A DNA stretch of 64,000 nucleotides from Beijerinckiaceae bacterium (GCA_009773635.1 WSYC01000007.1:113897-177896), one strand, 5' to 3'. Positions 1 to 8,989 are shown, counted from the stretch's first letter. Notes: generated by a model from the letters alone, not told the origin. Numbers and translations: made by a program.

Positions 1-1571
1 GATCGCCCCTTCTTGCCGAGGCCGAATGGCAGCGAGAACCCGCCCCAGCCGGTTTTCTGCGTCTCCCACGGCATCGGTGCCGCCGCATGCTGTGCGGAAA
101 CCTGTTCCGGTGCCATGGCCGGATAGTCATAGCCAAACCCGGCGTCAGCATAGGCGGGGAGCGCTTGGCGCGCCATCAGCGCCTGCGTGGCGATCAGCGC
201 CGAGCACAGCACCAGCGTGCCGAGCGTCGCCAGCAGCACGATCGGGATTTTCTTCGGGAAGGTCGGGTCGCTCTGCGGGAAGGCGCGGGAAATGACGCGC
301 GCATCCGCCGGCTGGGCGCTCTCGTTGGAACGCGCGGCGGCATCGAGGAACTTGTTGCGATAGGAATTGAGCTGCTCGCGCAGGGCCGAGGCCTCGCGCT
401 CCAGTGCCTTGAGCTGCACTTCATCCTCGTTGGAAAGCTTGGCAGTCTTCTTCTGGCTGTCGAGCTCGGCCTGCATCGAGGTGACGCGCGCGGCGGCGGC
501 GCGGGCGTCGTTCTCGAACGCGCGGGCAGCACGCTCGGCGGCGCTGCGCACCTGGCTTTCGAGATCGGCAAGCTGCGATCCGAGTTCCTTCATGCGCGGG
601 TGTCCGGGCAGCAGGGTGCGCTCGTCGAAGGCGATCTGCGCCTTCAGTTGCGCGCGCTGTTCGAGCAGGCGGCGGACGAGATCATTGTTGATGACCTCCG
701 AGGTCTCGAAGACGCGGCCGTGCTTCAGCGCCTCACGAATGAGCTTCGAGCGTGCCTGAAGGTCCGCCTGCTGCGCGCGCGATTGCGAAAGCTGCGTGTT
801 CAGCTCGGAGAGCTGCTGGGTGGAGATCGTCGTGTTGTTCGCTCCCATGAACAGGCCCTTGGCGGCCCGGAAGGCCTCGACCTTGCCCTCGGCGGTGATC
901 ACTTTCTTCATCAGGGGATCGATGGCCTTGTCGAGCCAGTCGGAGGTAACCTTGCTGGTCTGATTCTTGGCGCCTTCCTCGCGCGTGAGATATTCCTCGG
1001 CGATCCGGTTGGCGACATTGGCGGCAACCTGTGGGTCCTCGGACTGGAATTCGATCGCGATCACGCGGCTCTTGCCGAGCGGATAGGCGAGCAGGCGCTT
1101 GAAATACATCTCCAGCACGCGCTCTTCCTGCGGGATGGTGCGCGGGTCCTTCATCAGTCCGAGGGCGATCAGCACGGAGCCGGAGATCCCGACCCCCTTC
1201 TGCGCCGGATCGTATTCCGCGCGCTTGGCGAGCCCCATTTCGTTGATGACCTTGGTCGCCAGATCCTTCGACATCACGTTCTGGACCTGGCTGGCCACGG
1301 CCTCCGGGTCGATCGAGAGACTCTGCCCGCCGGCATCCTTGTCGGCGCGCGAATAAACCGTTTCACGGTTTTCCAGCAGCACGCGGGCCTCGCCCGTATA
1401 GCGGGTGCCGAGCAGGTTCACGACCAGCATCGACAGGCAGAACGCCAGCACCGTCGGGATGATGATCCAGAATTTCTTCCGCCAGAGCGCGGCCGCGACG
1501 CCGCCAACGCTCTCATGCGTCGGGGGCACCGCGTGACGGGCCGGGTTTGTCGTGGCTTCCGCCGCATCCAT
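1..1571 (-). CDS. GumC/Wzz-family exopolysaccharide chain-length/transport protein (partial, runs off left edge)
   Basis: An open minus-strand frame runs from an ATG at 1571 to the left edge without a stop, so the ORF track omits it and shows only the opposite-strand shadow. About 523 residues are present. A cytoplasmic N-terminus is followed by a first membrane segment (about residues 33-55), a Wzz domain, a long charged periplasmic coiled coil rich in Gln, Glu, Arg and Ala, and a second membrane segment near residue 440. Proteins of this type span the inner membrane and control polymer length and export. Whether a C-terminal tyrosine-kinase domain follows cannot be seen. The neighbouring glycosyltransferases and export lipoprotein remnant support an exopolysaccharide role. 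Family assignment is firm; the polymer is unknown. Confidence 0.85.
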   Translation of the reverse strand, partial: MDAAEATTNPARHAVPPTHESVGGVAAALWRKKFWIIIPTVLAFCLSMLVVNLLGTRYTGEARVLLENRETVYSRADKDAGGQSLSIDPEAVASQVQNVMSKDLATKVINEMGLAKRAEYDPAQKGVGISGSVLIALGLMKDPRTIPQEERVLEMYFKRLLAYPLGKSRVIAIEFQSEDPQVAANVANRIAEEYLTREEGAKNQTSKVTSDWLDKAIDPLMKKVITAEGKVEAFRAAKGLFMGANNTTISTQQLSELNTQLSQSRAQQADLQARSKLIREALKHGRVFETSEVINNDLVRRLLEQRAQLKAQIAFDERTLLPGHPRMKELGSQLADLESQVRSAAERAARAFENDARAAAARVTSMQAELDSQKKTAKLSNEDEVQLKALEREASALREQLNSYRNKFLDAAARSNESAQPADARVISRAFPQSDPTFPKKIPIVLLATLGTLVLCSALIATQALMARQALPAYADAGFGYDYPAMAPEQVSAQHAAAPMPWETQKTGWGGFSLPFGLGKKGR

Positions 1572-1721
1572 GCGGAGTTCTCCTTCTATACTGGGAAGGG
1601 AATCTGAACGAACATGGTTTCTTTCAAGTTAAGGGCGCCGAAATTGAGCAATCCTTAACCATAATCACCCATGGTTCACGCGGGATCCTGACGTTTTTGA
1701 ATCCCGCGAATCCTTGAGTCC

Positions 1722-2065
1722 ATGCCCATGCGCCTGACAAATGCCCTGATTGCCACTTTCCTGACACTCGCGCTTTCCGCCTGCGCGCCGGCTATCTGCG
1801 TGAGCCGAAGGTTTCGGTTGAGGTCGAACAATACCGGCCGTTCTTCGTCCTCGGCGAGGTTACGACCTCCGGCCAGTTTCCTTACGTCAACAACATGACC
1901 GTCCAGACCGCGGTTGCGATCGCGGGCGGCTATGCCCCGCGCGCCAACCGGACCTACGCCGAGCTGACCCGCCTGACGCAAGATGGCATGGTGACGGCGG
2001 CGGTGCCGATCACCACCCCCGTGCGGCCGGGCGACACCATCGTGATCAAGGAACGTTTTTTCTGA
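1722..2065 (+). pseudogene. Polysaccharide export lipoprotein (GumB/Wza type), internally deleted and frameshifted
   Basis: Frame 3 begins at the ATG at 1722 (or 1728) with a lipoprotein signal ending in a lipobox of the form LSAC. Within about 25 codons a different frame takes over (starting near GYLREP) and reads to a TGA at 2063-2065. That second part matches the SLBB-like C-terminus of outer-membrane export proteins, including the stretch FFVLGEV and AVAIAGGY. Most of the Poly_export domain is missing, so the gene looks like signal peptide joined out of frame to C-terminus. An intact family member is roughly 190-400 residues. The gene sits divergently from the GumC-like gene, the expected partner, and ahead of a glycosyltransferase. 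Confidence 0.75.
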
Positions 2066-2160
2066 TCGACCGTCTTGCCGGGCCCCGCCCTGTCAGGGTC
2101 CCACTCGTACTACCCTCACCTGCCGCACGAGCCTGCGGTGCAATCAAACCGGAACCGCCC

Positions 2161-3318
2161 TTGACCTCCGCCGCTGATCGCCCGCTGCGCATCCTCTACG
2201 TCTTCCGCGCGCCGGTGGGCGGGCTGTTCCGCAATGTCTATGATGTCGTCAAGGCGATGGCGGAACGTGGCCATGCGGTCGGCATCCTGTGCGACAGCAC
2301 GACGGGTGGCGAACGCGGCGAGCGCCTGCTCAAGGAGCTTGAACCGCTCCTGACCCTCGGCATCCATCGCCTGCCGATGCGGCGTAACCCGCACCCGAGC
2401 GATATCACCGCCCTGCGCAAGGTCGCCGAGCTGGTTAAATTGCACGATGTCGACGTCGTGCACGGCCATGGCGCGAAGGGCGGGCTCTATGCCCGCGCCG
2501 CCGGTGTTCTTTCGCCCAACTCCGGCCCCATCCGGTGCTATACCCCGCATGGCGGCAGCCTGAATTTCTATCCGGGATCGCTCGCGCACAAGGGCTTCAT
2601 GCTGATCGAGCGTCTGCTCGAGCGCGGCACGGATCTTTTCCTGTTCGAGAGCCAGTTCATCACCGATCGCTACTACGAATTCGTCTGCGTCTCGAAACGC
2701 CCGACGCTGATCGCGCTCAACGGGCTTTATGAGCACGAGTTCGAGGCCGTCGTGCCGAACGCGGATGCGACCGATTTTCTCTATGTCGGCGAATTCCGCG
2801 AGGCGAAGGGCATCGACACGCTCGTCGAGGCGCTATTCCTGCTGGCGAATGAAGGATTTCATCCCTCGATCACGCTGGTCGGCTCCGGCCCGTCCGAGGA
2901 GCGCATCCGCGCGCTGACCGCTGAACGCGGGATCGACGGGCAATTCCGCTGGCGCGGCGTGACACCGGCCGTCGAGGCTTTCAAGCTCGGCCGGGTGATG
3001 GTGGTGTCCTCGCGCTTTGAATCCCTGCCCTACATCGTTCTCGAAGCCGTGGCCGGCAAGCTGCCGCTCATCACGACTGATGTCGGCGGCATTCCCGAGA
3101 TCGTCACCCGCGATTACCATTATCTGCTGCCGCCAAACGACCCGAGACGGCTCGCGATGGTGATGAAGGAAGTTTACCGGCGCCCCTTTGCGGATCTGAA
3201 AGCGGAAGCCGCCAGCCTCTCGGACCAGATCAAGATGCGGTTCACGGTGCCGCTCATGGTCGAGACTGTCCTTTCCGGCTACCGGATGGCGATGGCGCAG
3301 CGCCGTCCAGCCGCCTGA
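2161..3318 (+). CDS. Glycosyltransferase family 4
   Basis: A 385-residue GT-B glycosyltransferase. The N-terminal half begins with RILYVFRAPVGGLF, a typical acceptor-side Rossmann start, with VVHGHGAKGG near residue 100. The C-terminal half carries the GT4 (Glycos_transf_1) signature: FLYVGEFREAKG, then LVGSGP, then SSRFESLPYIVLEA with the conserved Glu residues that contact the nucleotide sugar. The start is taken as TTG at 2161 because no ATG lies suitably upstream in this open frame; it is uncertain by a few codons. It probably adds one sugar to a lipid-linked exopolysaccharide repeat unit in the cytoplasm, since the O-antigen-ligase-like gene follows about 100 bases downstream on the same strand. 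Sugar and acceptor cannot be read from sequence. Confidence 0.88.
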   Translation: MTSAADRPLRILYVFRAPVGGLFRNVYDVVKAMAERGHAVGILCDSTTGGERGERLLKELEPLLTLGIHRLPMRRNPHPSDITALRKVAELVKLHDVDVVHGHGAKGGLYARAAGVLSPNSGPIRCYTPHGGSLNFYPGSLAHKGFMLIERLLERGTDLFLFESQFITDRYYEFVCVSKRPTLIALNGLYEHEFEAVVPNADATDFLYVGEFREAKGIDTLVEALFLLANEGFHPSITLVGSGPSEERIRALTAERGIDGQFRWRGVTPAVEAFKLGRVMVVSSRFESLPYIVLEAVAGKLPLITTDVGGIPEIVTRDYHYLLPPNDPRRLAMVMKEVYRRPFADLKAEAASLSDQIKMRFTVPLMVETVLSGYRMAMAQRRPAA

Positions 3319-3423
3319 ACCGGGTTTGGCGGCTTCTTGCGGGCTTAACGGCTTCTTGAATGAGATCACCTAAATTCCCCTGACGTCCGGGCGTACCTCC
3401 GGTCGGCTGGAGTATCGTCGGCT

Positions 3424-4821
3424 GTGTTGCGTTCCCCGGACCATCAATCGCTCCCCCTGCGCCCGGCGCATCCACGCCCGGCCCAATTAAGCCCAACTTG
3501 GGCCGGGGTATCGCCGTTTCCGTCAGGATTGTTGGTCCCTCCGGCGCATGGCGCAGAGACCGTGCAGCTTGCGGTGCTGGCGCTGATGGTGTTCTCCGGC
3601 GCCTTCGTGGTCATCGATATCGCCTATAACGTCATGAGCTTGCTGGCGATCGGCCTCTTCGTGCTGCTCGGGCTCAGGGTCGACCGCGCCAACATGCCGC
3701 TGATCCTGTTCCTGTTCGTGTTCAATATCGCCGGCCTGATCGCGCTTCAGCCGCACCTCGACTACGACGAGAGCCGGGAATTCATGATCGGCACCTGCTT
3801 TGTCGCGACCACGGCGATCTTCTTTGCGCTGACGTTGAACCAGAACGCGCTCCAGCGCCTCAATGTGATGAAATGGGGGCTGATCGCCGGCGCCTTCGTT
3901 GCCTCGATCATCGGTATCATCGGCTGGCGCAATATCGGCGGGCTTGGCTCGCTCTTCACGATGCACGAGGGCCGCGTCTCCGGCACTTTCCGCGATCCGA
4001 ACGTGCTCGGCTCCTTTCTGGTGCTGCCGGCACTCTACCTGATGCACGATTTCCTGCGTTTTCCGCAGTTGCGCCTGCTGCGCGCCGCGCTTGCAGCACC
4101 GATCCTGCTCGCGCTGTTCCTCACGCTCTCGCGCGGCTCCTGGGCGGCGCTTGTCATCGGCATGCTGGTGCTGGTCAGCCTGATGTTCATCACCGCCCGG
4201 CAGGATGCGATGCGCGCGCGCATCACACTGCTCGCCATGCTGGCCTTCGTCGGACTTGTGCTCGCTTTCGCGGCGCTCCTGTCGATCGACTCGATTGCCA
4301 CTGTCTTCCAGGATCGTTTCGTTCTGCAGAAGGATTACGATTCCGGCCCCTCAGGCCGCTTCGGCAACCAGCTCCGCGCGCTGCCGAAGCTGCTTGAGCT
4401 GCCTTTCGGCTATGGCCCGAATCGTCACGGGTTGTTCTTTCCGGAAAATCCGCACAACACCTACCTGATGGCCTTCTCGTCCTACGGATGGCTTGGCGGC
4501 ATCACCTTCCTCGGTTTCATCGTCACGACCGTGGTGATCTCGTGGCGCACCGTTCTGCTGCGCACCCCGTTCCAGAACCACGCGGTGGTGATCTTCGCAG
4601 GGCTGATCCCGCATCTCGTGCAGAACTTCCAGATCGACACCGACCGCTGGCGGCATCTGTTCATGATCTACGGGTTGAGCTGGGGGCTGGCCGCTATTTC
4701 GGGCCGTTGGCTCGGCGAATACCGCGCCTACGCCCATCATGCCTACCGGCAGGCGCAGGTCTGGAGGAAACCCCAGGAAGCGTCCTCAGGCGGCGGCGTC
4801 GCCAGCCCGTCGCTCGGCTAG
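3424..4821 (+). CDS. O-antigen ligase/polymerase family membrane protein (Wzy_C)
   Basis: A 465-residue polytopic membrane protein with about ten hydrophobic segments. The central to C-terminal part has the Wzy_C hallmarks: GTFRDPNVLG in a periplasmic loop, TLSRGSW, a long periplasmic loop after a Gly-rich transmembrane helix, and PHNTYL with the conserved His and Asn. Such proteins polymerise or ligate exopolysaccharide repeat units on the periplasmic face of the inner membrane. The start used is GTG at 3424; a later start near residue 45 (before the first membrane helix) is possible because the first 40 residues are Pro-rich and atypical. The stop TAG at 4819-4821 abuts a dispersed palindromic repeat. 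Confidence 0.87.
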   Translation: MLRSPDHQSLPLRPAHPRPAQLSPTWAGVSPFPSGLLVPPAHGAETVQLAVLALMVFSGAFVVIDIAYNVMSLLAIGLFVLLGLRVDRANMPLILFLFVFNIAGLIALQPHLDYDESREFMIGTCFVATTAIFFALTLNQNALQRLNVMKWGLIAGAFVASIIGIIGWRNIGGLGSLFTMHEGRVSGTFRDPNVLGSFLVLPALYLMHDFLRFPQLRLLRAALAAPILLALFLTLSRGSWAALVIGMLVLVSLMFITARQDAMRARITLLAMLAFVGLVLAFAALLSIDSIATVFQDRFVLQKDYDSGPSGRFGNQLRALPKLLELPFGYGPNRHGLFFPENPHNTYLMAFSSYGWLGGITFLGFIVTTVVISWRTVLLRTPFQNHAVVIFAGLIPHLVQNFQIDTDRWRHLFMIYGLSWGLAAISGRWLGEYRAYAHHAYRQAQVWRKPQEASSGGGVASPSLG

Positions 4822-4867
4822 AGCATTTTCGAGCGAAGTGGATTCCGGTTCGCGTGAAGAAAATGCG
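4821..4867 (+). repeat. Dispersed palindromic repeat (GCATTTTC...GAAAATGC), copy 1
   Basis: A 44-base near-palindrome begins GCATTTTCGAGCGAAG and ends CGTGAAGAAAATGC, directly after the stop codon of the Wzy_C gene. A second copy, differing at two positions by eye, lies at 26766-26809 in the opposite orientation. The ends are inverted repeats of each other (GCATTTTC / GAAAATGC). From memory, repeats of this kind are common downstream of genes in Hyphomicrobiales chromosomes; no search was run. Confidence 0.8.
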
Positions 4868-4906
4868 ACAATGCAAGAAGGTAGAGCAAGTGAAGTGAAT
4901 GTGAAT

Positions 4907-6127
4907 TCACTGAAATTGCCCTAGCACGCTGCCGTAAACCGCCAGCAATCGTGTGCAGTGCCGTTCCAGCGTGAACGGGTCGGCCCAGTAGCGCGCATGC
5001 GCGGCGTTCGACATCTGCGTCACCAATGCATCGTCCTGCATCGTTCGGAGCTTGTCAGCGAGATCGGAGGCATCCGCCTGCCTGAACCAGAGGCCGGTTT
5101 CGCCATCGATGACGCTTTCGCGCCCTGCGCAGGCATCCGCAGCGATCACCGGCGTGCCGAGGGCCAGCGCTTCCAGCACGGTGAGCGGCTGGCCCTCATA
5201 CCAGAGCGACGGGAACACCAGCGCCCGCGCCGCGCGCAGGCGTTGGCGCACGCCGGCAGCATCATGCCAGCCGAGCACCTGCGCTTCCGGGTAGCGCTGC
5301 TGCAATTCCCCCGCGAGCGGACCATCGCCGACAAAAACCGGCGTGATCCCCGCGAGCCGCGCCGCTTCGGCAAAAACAAACACGCCCTTTTCCATGGAAA
5401 TCCGCCCGAGGAAGATGATCTCGCCGGAGGCTGGATCGGCTTTCGGACCGAGGTTTTCAACCTCGATCGGATTCGCGATCTCGTGCAGCCGCGTCCCCGG
5501 ATAGAGATGCGGCGCGATGATCGCGCGCTGGAACGGGTGGAAACAGATCACATCCCTCAGGGTTTCGGGCAGATGATGCACATATTTCATCACGCCAGTG
5601 CGGAGCACGCGCCAGGTCTTGCGCAGATAGTTGCGCGCATCGCAATGCGTGGCGATGCAGGCGGCGGACATCGGGGTCAGCGGGCAATGCTCGTGTTTCT
5701 GGTAGTTGTAGAAGCCGCCGTTCGGGCACAGCAGGAAATATTCGTGCATCGTGTAGACGCACGGCAGCCTTGATCGCGCGATCGGCCCGGCGATTGACGA
5801 CGACAGCGCCTTGGCCCAGGCGTGGACGTGGACAACGGTGTCGCCGCCGGTCTCTTGCGCCAGCAGCCGCTCCAGCGCCGCCGCTGCTTCGGCATTGTGG
5901 ATGCCGCGCCAGGCGGCCTTGAGCACGTTGCCATCGCTCACCAGCTCGCTCTGGTCGAGGCACTGCACGGAAATGCCGGCATCGAGCACCTCGCGCGCTA
6001 CCGGGCCAACGCCCGCGAAAATCACCGGATCATGCCCCATGGCCTTGAGCCCGAGCGCGGAATCGATGGCGACTTTCGCCTGCCCGCCGTTGACGAAGGC
6101 CGTATCGAGAATGAGGATAACGCGCAT
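4907..6127 (-). CDS. Glycosyltransferase family 4
   Basis: A second GT-B enzyme, 406 residues when started at the ATG at 6127 (RVILILDTAFVNGGQAKVAI), the natural beginning of the first Rossmann strand. The longer track ORF adds about 41 residues with no family character. The acceptor half contains VVHVHAWAKALSSSI and the unusual Cys-rich segment YTMHEYFLLCPNGGFYN. The donor half shows IIFLGRISMEKGVFVFAEAA, VFVGDGPL and LVFPSLWYEGQPLTVLEALA, the GT4 E-x7-E region. It is convergent with the Wzy_C gene and belongs to the same exopolysaccharide locus. Substrates are unknown. Confidence 0.88.
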   Translation of the reverse strand: MRVILILDTAFVNGGQAKVAIDSALGLKAMGHDPVIFAGVGPVAREVLDAGISVQCLDQSELVSDGNVLKAAWRGIHNAEAAAALERLLAQETGGDTVVHVHAWAKALSSSIAGPIARSRLPCVYTMHEYFLLCPNGGFYNYQKHEHCPLTPMSAACIATHCDARNYLRKTWRVLRTGVMKYVHHLPETLRDVICFHPFQRAIIAPHLYPGTRLHEIANPIEVENLGPKADPASGEIIFLGRISMEKGVFVFAEAARLAGITPVFVGDGPLAGELQQRYPEAQVLGWHDAAGVRQRLRAARALVFPSLWYEGQPLTVLEALALGTPVIAADACAGRESVIDGETGLWFRQADASDLADKLRTMQDDALVTQMSNAAHARYWADPFTLERHCTRLLAVYGSVLGQFQ

Positions 6128-6278
6128 GGGGTCCGCCACTGCTTTCACAGGTCTTTCGGCTGCGATACCGCAAAACCATGAAGAAACCGGCCCTCTCCGG
6201 TCAAATTGATGTTCAAGGCGGATAGGCCCGGAAAGGCGTTGCACACCCTTGCGCAAGCCCCTATAAGCCCTGCCATGT

Positions 6279-6356
6279 CGGAGTGTAGCGCAGTCTGGTT
6301 AGCGTACTAGTCTGGGAGACTAGGGGTCGTGGGTTCAAATCCCGCCACTCCGACCA
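6279..6356 (+). tRNA. tRNA-Pro(GGG)
   Basis: The acceptor stem CGGAGTG pairs with CACTCCG and is followed by A and an encoded CCA. The D-arm GCGC/GCGT, anticodon stem CTAGT/ACTAG with loop CTGGGAG (anticodon GGG), and T-arm GTGGG-TTCAAAT-CCCGC are all present. The anticodon and CGGAG acceptor identify proline. Encoded CCA is included at 6354-6356. Confidence 0.95.
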
Positions 6357-6723
6357 TCTTTCTTAGCCTCGGAAATTGCAAAACCGTGCGCCGGCATGCG
6401 CTGGCGGTAATTTCCGCGTGTGCATGGCGGGGTTCAGCAGCCCTGCCTCTGTGGCCTGAAAATCCGTGGTTACACCGTGGTTACTCTCACGCCCCTCAAC
6501 GCGGTTGCATGAGTTTGCGTGGAATCGCCCGATTTTCGATAGAAAAGCTGGATAGAACCACGGAGTTACGGCGTCCCGGAGGTCCCGGTTGAAGCTGGCT
6601 CGGTCCGGAACCCCCGCGAGGCTCACGGGCATGCGATCGTTCGTGCGCTGCCGGAGCCGAACCCTGAAAGCCATTTCGCGCATGCACACCGCATCATCGA
6701 ACGCGGCGGCCTGCCGCCCCCGC
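6357..6723. other. Intergenic stretch without a supported gene
   Basis: This 367-base gap lies between tRNA-Pro and the end of the phosphodiesterase gene. ORFs called here have no recognisable family sequence and are probably shadows or chance. A short direct repeat CGTGGTTAC occurs twice near 6470-6482. No integrase, no duplicated tRNA 3' end and no clear hairpin terminator were found by eye. Confidence 0.5.
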
Positions 6724-7533
6724 TCACGGCCCCGGGGGATAGGCCCCCTTGCCGACCAGCGGCGCATCGAGCATGTCGACCGCGATGCTGACAACACGAT
6801 CCTCAGCCAGGGTAATGACGCTGTAATTCGGACCGCCGGCGACCCAAAGGCAATCACGCGCCGTGGCGTCGAGCACCATGTGGTGCGTGCACCCACGCCC
6901 CGCGACGAAGGGCAACGTGCCGGCAAGAACGCCCGCCATCGGCAAATGGACATGGCCGATAAAGATCATCCGAACGCCGCCAGGATGCGCCTGCAACCGG
7001 GCGACCAGCGGCGCGGGCTCGTGCAGGTTGATGCATTCGAAATGCGCGACACCGGTATCGCCCGGTGGGTGATGCATGAACACCGTCACAGGAAGATCAG
7101 GTGCTTGAGACAGCATCCGATCGAGCCAGGCGAGGCGTTTCTCGCAATAGCTCCCCCCGCTCCACCCGGCTTCAAGCGTGTCAAGGAACAGCAATCGTCC
7201 AACGCGCCCCGGCGCCGCACGCATGGTCTGGACAAAACCGTTGTCATCGGTTTCCGCATCCGGAAATGCCGCGCGGAACCGTTCGCGGTGATCATGATTG
7301 CCAAGCAGCAGCTGCGCCGGCATCGGCAAGCGCTGGAGCGCGCCGCGCAGGATGTCATATGCCTCGGGTTCCCCGCGATCCGTCAGATCGCCGGTGAAAA
7401 CCGCAAGCTCGGCATCGGCATGGCGTGCAATCACATCGTCAATCACTGCGTTGAGACGGGCCGCGGGGTCGAGCCCGTGAATCGTCTGGCCGGGCGGCAG
7501 CAGATGGATATCGGTGATATGCACGAGTTTCAT
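6724..7533 (-). CDS. Class III cyclic/glycerophospho-diesterase (GpdQ/CpdA-like metallophosphoesterase)
   Basis: A 269-residue calcineurin-like metallophosphoesterase with the dinuclear metal motifs in order: D-I-H at residues 8-10 (TDIHLL), GDLTDRG near 48, GNHDHRERF near 78, MHHPP near 155 and GHVHLPMAG near 196. Length and motif spacing fit the GpdQ/CpdA group (about 270 residues), which hydrolyses glycerophosphodiesters or cAMP. No signal peptide, so cytoplasmic. It is the last gene of the ABC transporter operon, 75 bases after the binding-protein gene, which favours a catabolic glycerophosphodiesterase role over cAMP turnover. That assignment is inference from context. Confidence 0.85.
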   Translation of the reverse strand: MKLVHITDIHLLPPGQTIHGLDPAARLNAVIDDVIARHADAELAVFTGDLTDRGEPEAYDILRGALQRLPMPAQLLLGNHDHRERFRAAFPDAETDDNGFVQTMRAAPGRVGRLLFLDTLEAGWSGGSYCEKRLAWLDRMLSQAPDLPVTVFMHHPPGDTGVAHFECINLHEPAPLVARLQAHPGGVRMIFIGHVHLPMAGVLAGTLPFVAGRGCTHHMVLDATARDCLWVAGGPNYSVITLAEDRVVSIAVDMLDAPLVGKGAYPPGP

Positions 7534-7563
7534 GGTTCTGGTCCGTCAGGTGTTCAGGAATGA

Positions 7564-7589
7564 ACAGGCGCGGAAAAATCCGCGCCTGT
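7564..7589 (-). other. Intra-operon hairpin between binding-protein and phosphodiesterase genes
   Basis: A perfect 10-bp inverted repeat, ACAGGCGCGG / CCGCGCCTGT, with a six-base loop. It lies between the stop of the substrate-binding protein gene (7609) and the phosphodiesterase ATG (7533). No T-run follows on the minus strand, so it looks more like an mRNA-stabilising or attenuating hairpin than a full terminator. Confidence 0.7.
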
Positions 7590-7608
7590 CGATGGGTTCC
7601 AGGAGCGA

Positions 7609-8892
7609 TCAGGAGCCCTTCATCATGTCGCGGGTCGTCTTGACGATTTCCGCGAGGCCCTGCTCCGGCGTCTTCTCGCCGCGCATCACCTGGCCGATGA
7701 TGTCGCGCTGCGCGCGCCAGATGCGGACGGTGTTGCCACCGGGATAGGCTCCCCACGGACCAGCACGGTTGATCTGGAGGATCGGCGTCTTGTAGTTCGG
7801 GTTCTTCTCGTAGAACGGGCCGAGGAAATCCGGGCCGGACGCCTTGAGGTTGGTGGGCAGGTAGCCCGTCATCTCGACGACAACCTTCTGCGCTTCCGGG
7901 CCGGTCACGTATTTGATGAATTCCCAGGCCGCTTTCTGCTTCGCGGCATCCTGCGTCAGCATCACGACTGCGTTGCCACCGGTCGGGATCACGCCATTGG
8001 TCGTGTCATCAAGCGGGAAGGTCGAGGTCTTGAAGTCGAACTTGTTCCCCACGAGTCCGGTGACCTGCGTGAGATGCGCGGGCGTCGTGAAGATGATCCC
8101 GATCTTGCCGGCGCCGAACTGCTGGCGGCTCTGTTCCCAGTCGATGAGCTGCATGCCACCTTCGGTGACGAAGCGGCGGAAGGTCTTGAGTGCGTTGAGG
8201 CCAGATGGACCGTCAAACGCCACGTCATTGCCGTCAACCGTCAGCAGGCGACCGCCGGACTGGCTGATCGCCGCTTCGAACAGCCAGCTGTCGGGCCAGC
8301 CATGCACATCATAGGCCATGCCATTGATGCCGTTGGCCGGATCGTTGATCTTCTGCGCGAGTTTGATGATGCCGTCGAAGGTTTTCGGGAAGTTGGCCGG
8401 ATCGCCGCCCGCCTTCCGGACGAGATCGGCGTTGAAATACACGATCGGATTGGAGGCGTTGAACGCGATGCCGAACGTCTTCTTGTCGAAGGTCGCAAGC
8501 GACATCAGGCTTTGCGGGTAGTTCGCCTTGCGGAACTCCGCACCCTCGGCCGCGAGCATCGCGTCGAGCGGAACGATCTGGCTGCGCTTGTCGAGCGTGC
8601 GCACCAGCTCAGGCAGCAGGTGGAAGCCGGAATAGAACACGTCCGGCAGCTGGCGGGTCAATGCCGAGCGCAGCATCGTCTGATGGCCGTCATCATAGGT
8701 CGGCGCGGGGGCGCGGAACTGGATCTTGATGTTCGGGTGCTTCTTCACGAACGCGGCGGCAACCGGCTCATGAAAGCGGGCGAAGCTGGGGAAGCAGTAC
8801 AGCACGTCGAGCGTGACCTGCTGCGCAGTTGCTGGCAGCGCGGACGAAGCGGCGAGCGCCGCCGCGATCAGGGCTTTCTTCAAGAGTGACAT
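7609..8892 (-). CDS. ABC transporter extracellular substrate-binding protein (UgpB/MalE family 1)
   Basis: A 427-residue periplasmic binding protein. The first 23 residues form a Sec signal (KK, a hydrophobic Ala/Leu core, cleavage after PATAQ). The mature part has the family-1 fold signals: LPDVFYSGFHLLPELV, FNASNPIVYFNADLVRKAG, and GIIFTTPAHL, with a GGNAVVML region near residue 300. It delivers a substrate to the permeases encoded just upstream. Gene order and the downstream phosphodiesterase suggest glycerol-3-phosphate or glycerophosphodiesters, but sugar binding cannot be excluded. ATG at 8892 is well placed. Confidence 0.88.
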   Translation of the reverse strand: MSLLKKALIAAALAASSALPATAQQVTLDVLYCFPSFARFHEPVAAAFVKKHPNIKIQFRAPAPTYDDGHQTMLRSALTRQLPDVFYSGFHLLPELVRTLDKRSQIVPLDAMLAAEGAEFRKANYPQSLMSLATFDKKTFGIAFNASNPIVYFNADLVRKAGGDPANFPKTFDGIIKLAQKINDPANGINGMAYDVHGWPDSWLFEAAISQSGGRLLTVDGNDVAFDGPSGLNALKTFRRFVTEGGMQLIDWEQSRQQFGAGKIGIIFTTPAHLTQVTGLVGNKFDFKTSTFPLDDTTNGVIPTGGNAVVMLTQDAAKQKAAWEFIKYVTGPEAQKVVVEMTGYLPTNLKASGPDFLGPFYEKNPNYKTPILQINRAGPWGAYPGGNTVRIWRAQRDIIGQVMRGEKTPEQGLAEIVKTTRDMMKGS

Positions 8893-8940
8893 TGGATAGC
8901 CTCCGGTGACATCGTTTTCGGGCGCCTTGGATGTGATTGG

Positions 8941-8973
8941 CGTGGCTGCCGGTCCGCCCTCCCGGCCGCCACG
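8941..8973 (-). other. Intra-operon hairpin before the binding-protein gene
   Basis: An inverted repeat GTGGCTGCCGG / CCGGCCGCCAC with one mismatch, in the 97-base gap between the UgpE-like permease stop and the binding-protein ATG. Such hairpins commonly protect the abundant binding-protein message; that role is inferred. Confidence 0.6.
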
Positions 8974-8989
8974 AAGCTCGTTCGGCCGG

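Noticed and set aside
87-1607. 506-codon plus-strand ORF
   Set aside because: It is the antisense of a GumC/Wzz-family gene that is clearly coding on the minus strand.
4739-4924. 61-codon ORF over the palindromic repeat
   Set aside because: Overlaps the end of the Wzy_C gene and consists mainly of repeat translation; no evidence of coding.
6270-6760. Phage or island attachment site at tRNA-Pro
   Set aside because: No integrase and no duplicate of the tRNA 3' end noticed in the window.
6589-7563. 324-codon plus-strand ORF
   Set aside because: Antisense of the phosphodiesterase gene, which carries all metal motifs.
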